This document shows positions 49,073 through 64,000 of a stretch of DNA of 64,000 bases, piece after piece; positions within the stretch are counted from its first letter, which is position 1, and the number at the start of each line of letters is the position of its first letter. The DNA is from Halocaridina rubra (Eukaryota; Arthropoda; Malacostraca; Decapoda; Atyidae). The stretch is from assembly GCA_037179515.1 (NCBI GenBank), contig JAXCGZ010004174.1, positions 1 to 64,000 on the forward strand. The letters run 5' to 3'. The notes under the pieces were generated by a model. That model searched no databases. It was not told the origin of the DNA and saw only the letters and a program-made list of their open reading frames with translations. Both the position numbers and the translations under genes were made by a program.

Positions 49073-50829
49073 TGAAGGTAAAAGAACAGGTTTTAAGGCT
49101 AAAGAGAGCGGATGGAAGCATCACTGAGACGGACGAAGAGATCTGCAAAGAATTGAACAAGGAGTTTCAGTCAGTATTTACAGTAGAAAATACCCCACCC
49201 CCTCAGATTGCAGTGATAGAAGCTCAAGGGCCGGTATTAGAGAACATCAACCTTACAGCCACAGAGGTATGCAAAGCGCTGATGGATTTAGATGTTCATA
49301 AAGCTACAGGTCCTGATGACATATCCCCTCATGTGCTTAAAAAATGCGCAAACACAATATCAGTGGCACTAAGTATCATATTTAAGGAGTCATTGGAGTC
49401 GGGGGAGATTCCAAGATGCTGGAAACAAGCAAATGTGATACCTATCTTCAAAAAGGGAAGGAGGGATACGGCTCTGAACTATAGACCAGTTTCCTTGACC
49501 AGCATAGTTTGCAAACTTATGGAGAAACTACTAAGGAAACATATCTCTCTTCACTTGGAATCCTTCAACTTTTTGTCAGTGAGGCAACATGGCTTCAGAG
49601 AAGGAAGATCAACAGTAACAAACTTATTAGAATTTTATGATGAGGTAAGCCAAATCTTACAGGAAAGAGAGGGCTGGGCAGATTGCATATTCCTAGACTT
49701 CCAGAAAGCGTTTGACACTGTTCCACATGGGAGACTTATTAGGAAGCTGCAATCAATGGCTAGAATAGGTGGAAATGTCTTGGAATGGATAAAAACTTAC
49801 TTAGAAGGAAGGGAACAGAGGGTTAGAGTAAGACACTCAGTGTCTGAATGGAGAAGAGTTAGTAGTGGAGTTCCACAGGGTTCAGTTTTAGGGCCACTTT
49901 TGTTCCTTGTATATGTAAATGACCTACCAGAGTGTGTAAATTCATTCATGAATATGTTTGCAGATGATGCAAAGATTGTGAAGAAAGTAAAAAACGAGAA
50001 CAATGGTAGAGAACTTCAGGAGGATCTAAATAATCTGCATGAGTGGTCAGAAAAGTGGCTAATGAAATTCAATACCTCAAAATGTAAGGTAATGAGAATG
50101 GGTACAAGTGCAAGAAGGCCCAAGCTTGACTACTCGGTGGCTGGAGTACAACTTCAGGAGACAGAAAATGAGAGAGATCTAGGAGTAAACATATTGGCAG
50201 ATTTGTCTCCAGAAATACATATAAATGGCGTAGTAAGGGCAGCATATGCATTCTTATCAAATGTAAGGGTAGCCTTCAGGCACATGGACAAGGAAATGTT
50301 CAGAAATATATATGTAACCTATGTGAGGCCAAAACTCGAATATGCAGCCCCCTTTTGGAATCCGCACTTGAAAAAGCACATAGCTAAGCTTGAAAAAGTT
50401 CAAAGACATGCCACGAAACTGGTGCCAGAAATACGCAATCTCGGTTATGATGAGAGGCTGAGGGAATTAGACTTGCCATCACTCGAAGCTAGAAGAGTAA
50501 GGGGGGATATGGTGACAGTCTTTAAATTCCTTCATGGTTATGATAGAGTGGATAGGGATCGATATTTCGATATGGCTGGCTCTAGAACTAGAGGTCATAG
50601 TTTGAAGCTTCGGAAGAAAACTTGTTTGCAGGATGTAAGGAAATACTTTTTCAGTGTAAGAGTAGTTGATAATTGGAATTCGCTAAGCGAGGAGGTAGTT
50701 AATGCTACCTCAATCCATAGTTTTAAGGACAGGTATGATAAGTATCACGAAGTCTAAAAATGGAACCGATCAGGAGACGGGAAGATACGAGCTTTGGGCT
50801 CTTTCCCGTAAACACAATTAGGTAATCAC
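49073..50829 (+). mobile_element. CR1-like LINE copy 2, inserted into copy 3
   Basis: Forward-strand, 5'-truncated LINE. The first base of homology is at about 49073 (frame KVKEQVLRLKRADGSI) and the 3' end is TTAGGTAATCAC at about 50829. On both sides the sequence is minus-strand copy 3, whose endonuclease reading resumes at 50830 within a few bases. The insert therefore split copy 3. CTCCAAT occurs at both edges, but equivalent bases occur naturally in copy 1, so it is not a secure target duplication. Confidence 0.85.
49075..50757 (+). CDS. CR1-like LINE reverse transcriptase, 5'-truncated, open
   Basis: About 560 codons without a stop encode the RT of a CR1-like LINE. Landmarks are ATGPDDISPHVLK, NVIPIFKKGRRDTALNYRPV, RQHGFREGRSTVTNLLEF, motif A CIFLDFQKAFDTVPHG, motif B GVPQGSVLGPLLFLVYVNDL, motif C NMFADDAKIV (both aspartates present), then the C-terminal HLKKHIAKLEKVQRHATKLV and YFFSVRVVDNWNSLSEEV. 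The protein ends DKYHEV, followed by a 70-base 3' untranslated region. The endonuclease is missing. The frame stays open upstream to 49033, but those first 14 codons come from the antisense of copy 3, giving an accidental chimeric start. The intact frame suggests a young insertion. Autonomous mobility is unlikely. Confidence 0.85.
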   Translation, partial: KVKEQVLRLKRADGSITETDEEICKELNKEFQSVFTVENTPPPQIAVIEAQGPVLENINLTATEVCKALMDLDVHKATGPDDISPHVLKKCANTISVALSIIFKESLESGEIPRCWKQANVIPIFKKGRRDTALNYRPVSLTSIVCKLMEKLLRKHISLHLESFNFLSVRQHGFREGRSTVTNLLEFYDEVSQILQEREGWADCIFLDFQKAFDTVPHGRLIRKLQSMARIGGNVLEWIKTYLEGREQRVRVRHSVSEWRRVSSGVPQGSVLGPLLFLVYVNDLPECVNSFMNMFADDAKIVKKVKNENNGRELQEDLNNLHEWSEKWLMKFNTSKCKVMRMGTSARRPKLDYSVAGVQLQETENERDLGVNILADLSPEIHINGVVRAAYAFLSNVRVAFRHMDKEMFRNIYVTYVRPKLEYAAPFWNPHLKKHIAKLEKVQRHATKLVPEIRNLGYDERLRELDLPSLEARRVRGDMVTVFKFLHGYDRVDRDRYFDMAGSRTRGHSLKLRKKTCLQDVRKYFFSVRVVDNWNSLSEEVVNATSIHSFKDRYDKYHEV

Positions 50830-50945
50830 TCCAATAACAACACACATTGGTCACTCTTTCCAATTGGTGGTTCATACTCAATTTTTTCAATATCCAACAC
50901 GTTATCCGTGAATTCTAGATCAAGTATTAATGGCTCATCCCCACA
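50830..50945 (-). pseudogene. CR1-like LINE copy 3, endonuclease end (displaced)
   Basis: The minus strand matches the endonuclease segment of copy 1 at 30886-31005 (DEPS.LDL.F.DNVLDIEKIEY and IGKSDxCVLL read on the minus strand). It is the continuation of copy 3 across the copy 2 insertion. The homology ends at about 50945, the 5' limit of copy 3. Confidence 0.75.
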
Positions 50946-50979
50946 GCTGAACAGAAGCTGTCATTTATTTACCTTTCTC

Positions 50980-51080
50980 ATTTTACCAACGGATTGTATC
51001 GAGGGAAAAAGAGTCAGCCCATACTCCCTTAACCCTTTGGTTGCCTTTTATGGCAATCTATCATTCCTTGTTTCCCTCTT
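50980..51080 (-). mobile_element. Degenerate repeat E relative
   Basis: GGATTGTATCGAGGGAAAAA, GAGTCAGCCCATACTCCC and GGTTGCCTTTTATGGCAATC parallel the copy at 53098-53240 and the TCGCCTTTTACGACACGCAG core of family E. It is an old copy. Confidence 0.4.
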
Positions 51081-51084
51081 AATG

Positions 51085-51885
51085 TGCATGAATAGCTCAC
51101 TTATCATTAACGACAGTGAGTAAGATTTGAGAAATATGGAAACACTTGATACTTCTGAATACAATTTCTCATGTAAATATTATCAGTGGTCATTGAGGTT
51201 CCATAAATTGGTATTAGCAAGTAATGCAACCCCTTCTCCATATATTATTTTGAGTACTGGTAGGTTAGTTGTGCAGTGTATTCATCACACCGAGAATAAG
51301 TGTCCCTGAAAGTAATTTACGTTCTACAGACGCATGCCATCCATCACATTAACACAAAATGTAATAATTAAAAACTTCATATCTTAATGCGACTATTTTT
51401 ATCAATATCATTTACCTATTTGCATATAAAAGTGATAGTGCTGCTTTCTACGTGGGTTACAAATTATGTATCTCATGGAGTTAGATTTGCATGTACATTA
51501 TGTAATTCAAGAATCTCATTTTTTCATGGTTCTGAAATCTACATCTATATACATGGCCCTATTTCCCCTTGTAAGGAGGAAGAGTGAGCCAAGAAACACA
51601 TTCACCATGATCCAACACAAACCTTAATTACTCCTCTTAGCTCCTTGGGGATACAGGTTGCCACATTTTCCCCGCTATCTCCTTGCTTGGGTCATCCACA
51701 AGGTAGGTGGGTAACGACACTCTGCATTAAGACCCTTAAGCCGCGTTTACCCCCACCTCTTCATCACAAGGCAACTCCCCTACATCCGTTCAAGAAATAA
51801 TGTATGATTAAGTTTTTACTCTTTATAAATAACATTAAAACACATTAAAAAAATGAAAGGATCTTGATACAAGAAAGAGTAAACC
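51085..51885. other. No recognisable gene
   Basis: Short frames only, none resembling a known protein. There is no long microsatellite. Confidence 0.5.
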
Positions 51886-53097
51886 TTTATTTCACAATTC
51901 CTTACAGTAAAGCGGCAAATAACTGACAAAAACTTAGGACTATGCATTGCTTGCTTGCCATCTATGTACCCACAATATAAAAGGTATTTACTGTACCTGC
52001 ATACAAAATAATGCTAAAAATGAAAATCAACGAATGGAGAAATAGCAAATACCTTCAAATATGATTAAGAATTTAAAAATTCAATAACTGAATATACATC
52101 ACAAAATATCTTTTGACTTCGAGCTGTGCATTCTGAATGCAATCTGGGTCTAGTTCACTTTTCTCAGTTCTGCAGCAAATTTCTTAATAGGTGATGATGT
52201 TTTTAAGATAAATGTCTCCTTCTTTATAATATGAATAATACTTTAACTTCATGAATACAGTAAAAATATATTCTTCAAAGCAAAAACAAAAGTATTTTAA
52301 ATCACCTATTAATATGCACATTGCAATTAGAATACATATTTTATTGAGACAATCTTATGCACTTCATAATTATATGTAACGTTACTTTGGTATAATGCAC
52401 ACACATAAAACATAAAATATATCAGTAATACAAATGAAACATACAGTCCAGTAAGGTGCATAACCTTCGAATTTTGCTTTCTGAAGTCAATACAAAGTCA
52501 ATGGAACAATGCTTTACAAGCCCAACTAGCATATAATCGAAGTGAAAAAAAAGTATGGTACTGGAAAATAAGGAACATTATCATTGAGATTCTCTTCATA
52601 TTTTGAACTTCAAAAATGGTTTGTGTCTTTACTAGAGGCAATAAAACCTTCAGAAAAATAGCAGCATGATATGGACACAGCATACCTACCACAGAGTGCC
52701 TTCACTCGATAGTATGAGTAATTATTTTCCTAGTTCCTATTTCTGTTCACATTTATGTACACAAATTCATAGGGTATTAATTATCAGTGTTTTAAACCAA
52801 TTTACTAGATGTATCCACTACTTGGACAGCTCATAAATAAGCAAACCGGTAAATATAAAAATATTCTAATCCCAGAAATTTAGCTCAGTGTTTCCAGCTC
52901 TATTCTCTTCATCCCAGATTTTTTTTTTTATAGATTCTCCACCCAAGGATGGGTGGAATGAGTCATTGAGGACCAGTCTCATCCCAAATATTGACACAAT
53001 TCTTATATTTTGTTTCTTATTTATAAAATATACTGTGTAAACAAGCAGGATTAAAAAATTTATTACAAGGCACCAAGTGAGTAGGTTTTCATAATAT

Positions 53098-53240
53098 CCA
53101 TCGCTTCCTCATTCTTCCTACTGATTGTACGGAGGTGAAAAAGAATAAAAAAAAAAATCAAGAGGTCAGCTCAATCGCCCATATCCTTTTAGTAGCCTTT
53201 TACTACAAGCAAACAGTAATAGGGTAGTATTTTCTCTTCA
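53098..53240 (-). mobile_element. Degenerate repeat E relative
   Basis: Contains CCTACTGATTGTACGGAGG and TAGTAGCCTTTTACTACAAG, parallel to 50980-51080. It is heavily diverged. Confidence 0.4.
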
Positions 53241-55717
53241 CACCCTTGGAATAACGATGTTGGTAATAATATAAACCTGGAGTTAAGAAGAAAGTATACT
53301 ACTCTTGTAGTCCTTGTGTGTTTCCTCGACACAATATAATCGACAGAAAACCTCGAGGATGAGGAAGGGAATGGTGAAACACTCCTAGCTCAGATCCTTT
53401 GTAATAAATTCACCGAGGCAACACCATTTCCTTACAAAATGCCATTTCCCACCTCTTAAAAAAATTTCCTAAGTGATAGCAATGTTAATACAAGTCTTCT
53501 TTAAGGTCATTGCAATGTCTATGAGAAGTATCAGTGAGCAAAACAGTAGGGGAAAAAGGTCATCAAATGCAATTTAAATTCAATTATCCTATCTACAATT
53601 TCATTGGCATCTCGCATTATAAATACAAAGGAGACATTCTACTTTGCCTAAACAATACTGATTTTGCAAAAATAAACTTCCCAAACACCTTTTGAGATGA
53701 ATATTACAGCAACAGTCACCAGAAGTTCTGCCGGAGGAGGTTAAGTTACTTAAACACTCTTAAAACACGGTTAATCCTGAATTCATACTTACATGTTTGA
53801 TTACTCCTTTTGGAGCCCAAAAGATGGTCAGTGAAGAAAAAAACTCCTAATAGCATCGTCGCAGTTATATAAAAATTAAGACGTACCACAGTAAATTGTA
53901 GTAAAGAATTTGTTAAAGGGCCATACTTTCTGCTGCGTGAATTTCATTACAATAATAATAACATACAAAATGTCCTATTACTTACATGTTTATGTCGAAG
54001 AGAGAACTGTCTTCAAAATGTAAAGTCGTTTGTCTTAAGTACTCCAAATTACAGTTTTGCTTCTATTTGAAAAATTATAAAAGCATTATTCCCTTATATG
54101 GATAAAATTAGATAAAATAATTGAAATACTCTTGAAAATATATATATAGATTGAAGTAATTAAATCATAATTTATAAAAAATAAGTGCAGAACATACACA
54201 CTTGATTTTATGTACTGTATTTGTTATTACATACTACAATGAATATTTACCAAGTGTATGTGATTGCTATATTTCTAAGTTTAGAAATGAGCTAAAAAGT
54301 GACATTACCCTCCATATTCATCAAAAACCACATTTAAGTATTTAATTATTTATAGTTTCTTTAAAATATTAATGACAGATTTTAAATCTTCACCAGATTA
54401 TTTTGACCATATTAATAAAAGAGGAAATATAAGGTGAGTAAAATGATTAAAATGTTCATACTTATTACTCGTATTTCCTTTACATTTGCGATTTTCCTGT
54501 GCTAATTAATAGATCAAAGGAGTGAAAGACTATGTAGATAAGAAACTCATAGAATAATGTGTGAAAGAATGATAAAATGCACAGATTCATATCCATTACG
54601 GATAAACAAACAAATCAAACACGTTTACTTTCTCATTGTCATGCACTTGTAACTGAACAGAGCAAAGTGCCAGCAATATAAGAATACTTTCAAGTTAGAA
54701 TTTATCTTTAGGATTTTTATACTTCCAGAAAATCTACATGAATTATCAGTGGAAAACACCAAGTTACAGAAGTTATAGACTAAAATTCCTGAAATAGGAC
54801 TTATCTAACCTACTGTGATTGATGCTCACATCTACAGCTGAAGTATCACAATGAGATCAATACACTTCTGAAGAACAAAGATAAATAAGTTATAGGGGAC
54901 TTGAGCTGGTTTGCTATCCCTGTAAGAGCCAACCACTAGATATTTGGAGCAGCCTTAATCCAATTTTCTAAAGCCCAAAAACAAACGCGTGGCTTAGTAG
55001 GTGAGATTAAAATTAACAGGGTCACTACAGCAAAAACCACAAAAATCACATCCATCTATGAGAAATAAAAGGCCTACGGATAGTGAGTCTATCTAGCAGT
55101 AACACAGCAATGCAAACTTTCTAAAGAATAAAAAAAGCCAAATGCAGATAACATTTAAAAGTGGCAGTATCAGATTAATTCAAAATTTTATCTAACAAGG
55201 TTTACTCTATAAGATATTTTTTGCCAGATTTACCTTTTAAACTTTTTTAAGTCTTTCTTTAAAGTTTTTAATTTAAAAATTTCAGTCCTAATTTAATAAA
55301 TATATCTGATTAACAATTAAGGAGATAAAAAAATGTTGCTATTCATAATATTTAAAAACCTTTATATGTACTACACACATGACATTTCTAAGTAAGTCCT
55401 GGCAATATTATTCAAAGTAAACTGAGCCATTAAAATTCTTACTGGTCTTGCCATATAAAAGAATGAGTAAGGACAAAGTGCTTCCAAGCCTTTCCCTTGT
55501 ATAAATAATAAGTAAACTCCACATACTACATATCCGATTTAATACTGATGAAAAACAATAATGCTAACATACGTTGGATCAAACGTTTCTCTATTACTGC
55601 TAGTGATAATAACAACTTTAATACTTATTTAAAAAACACAGAATTTTAAAAAAAGTCTTCAGCGAAAGAATGAAAATGATCCATTGAATACAAGACTTTT
55701 CATCTCTCCTATGTCTT

Positions 55718-55723
55718 TTTATT
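55718..55723 (-). terminator. Candidate polyadenylation signal of GST
   Basis: AATAAA on the minus strand, 29 bases beyond the stop codon. If used, the 3' untranslated region would be very short. Confidence 0.4.
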
Positions 55724-55751
55724 TCTCTCTAGTATGACTCTAAGAAAACTT

Positions 55752-63104
<7,353 letters not shown>

Positions 63105-64000
63105 CTGAAATGAAAAAAATAAATAAATAAATAATACTATCATGATAAGTCCAAACGACTGTATCTGAAGGAAGCATACAGTTTAATTCTAATAAATACA
63201 TTTGTGAATTATATATACAGTACATGCGTGAGTCAAAATGATAAATCTTGAAATGATAAAGAAATAAAATCTATTGGCAATATATAGAAGGCACGTGTAC
63301 CACAGATACAAGAAGAAATCAAAACTTATAGGATTCTCTGGTTATATCTTAGAGCATTATATCTCATCAAACAAGAGTTATCTCTTTCTTTCTTTTACAA
63401 CAACCACGGCCAAACAAGCAATATACTTTATACGTTTGAGCACATGCTTAATACTGTCGTTTTGGCTTGAGCCTGGAACCCTCACCCCACACAAGGAATA
63501 TATTAGGAAAAAAAATTGTGTCATTCCTTGTGAAAGTAATGTACCACAGTAATATGTTAAGTTCAGTGATCATATTCCTTTGGGGACTAGAGTATATACA
63601 TGAACAATCTTACATTTACTGCAATATGTAAATCTAATGAAAGCTTTTCTATTTTTACACTGAATGGGTCACTTGCAAGGCAATTCCATCCCTCTATTAG
63701 GAGCATCAACGGAACATGCAAATCTTTTATTCATTTCCTTACGTTGCCATATCTTAAGCTTTCCCTTCAGCTTGAGTAAAAGGACATGTGAAGAGTCCTA
63801 AACAGGGGTTCCAAGAAAGCAAAGAAAAAGGAGGAAGAGAGTGAGATGAGAGAAAAAGTACATGAAGCTTGGAGCAAACATATTATGTTTTCAGTGTTCT
63901 GGTATAACAGTAAGTGAAAAAAAAAATGTTATAATAAGGTTGGAATAGTCATTATAAACTACAAAATAGCATAATTCTAAACAAGTGGTAAAATCCATGA
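63105..64000. other. GST intron to window edge, nothing recognised
   Basis: No upstream GST exon could be found before the window ends, so the preceding intron is at least 0.9 kb. A short AAAT run lies at about 63115-63135. Confidence 0.55.

Larger units (their letters stand above)
51886..55751 (-). other. Microsatellite-poor 3' flank of the GST gene, possible long 3' UTR
   Basis: About 3.9 kb directly downstream of the GST stop (minus strand) with no coding motif and, unlike the rest of the window, no long simple repeat. The only repeat seen is a degenerate family E copy at 53098-53240. Minus-strand AATAAA signals occur at 55718-55723, 29 bases after the stop, and at 51886-51891, in a good context followed by GTTTAC. 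The transcript could end at either site or at others between. No RNA evidence is available here. Confidence 0.3.

Noticed and set aside
47052..50829. A single LINE insertion with 5' inversion (twin priming)
   Set aside because: Both orientations contain the complete RT and the 3' end, so they are two separate copies.
49060..50835. CTCCAAT as target-site duplication of CR1-like copy 2
   Set aside because: The uninterrupted copy 1 has CTTCAAT and CTCCATC a few bases apart at this place, so the two matches may be native sequence.

Overview
This window is eukaryotic and most likely from a decapod crustacean. The evidence is indirect. There is a spliced arthropod-like (delta-type) glutathione S-transferase, a short interstitial run of the arthropod telomere motif (CCTAA)n, and a very high density of long perfect microsatellites (TA, CT/GA, TG, TTA, GTA). 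The transposon mix also fits: CR1/L2-like and RTE-like LINEs, Ty3/Gypsy, BEL/Pao, FLYWCH-MULE and several tRNA-derived SINE families. No bacterial operon, CRISPR array, rRNA or intact tRNA gene was seen. Species is not resolvable by eye.

Layout. 0-3.5 kb: SINE and dispersed-repeat fragments, two microsatellites, and a decayed Gypsy pol split by an RTE fragment with an 11-bp target duplication. 3.57-15.6 kb: one 12-kb CTG/CTA-rich higher-order array, the most unusual object here. 15.7-23.5 kb: a composite SINE with an RTE tail, LINE tails, SINEs, a broken FLYWCH-MULE transposase and microsatellites. 23.7-29.7 kb: a 6-kb block flanked by long inverted repeats, holding a decayed endonuclease/RT LINE that carries five SINE insertions and one foldback MITE. 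29.8-32.1 kb: an RTE fragment joined to a CR1-like LINE. 33.25-41 kb: a Gypsy gag scrap and a degraded 7.3-kb BEL/Pao element with both LTRs. 41.4-46.8 kb: a TIR element with a telomere-like core, a third dispersed repeat, and a LINE with an uninterrupted 734-residue RT reading frame. 47.0-50.95 kb: one CR1-like copy interrupted by another in opposite orientation. 51-64 kb: quieter sequence with the last three coding exons of the GST gene (minus strand), whose introns hold a minisatellite, a MITE candidate and two SINEs.

How it fits together. Only the GST looks like a host gene under constraint. It is cut by the window's right edge, so its N-terminal GSH-binding domain is missing. Everything else is a record of insertion. 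Several events can be ordered from target-site duplications and nesting. Two SINE types share their 3' ends with LINEs in the same window, which suggests the LINEs supplied the mobilising machinery. Microsatellites repeatedly sit at retroelement tails, suggesting those tails seeded them.
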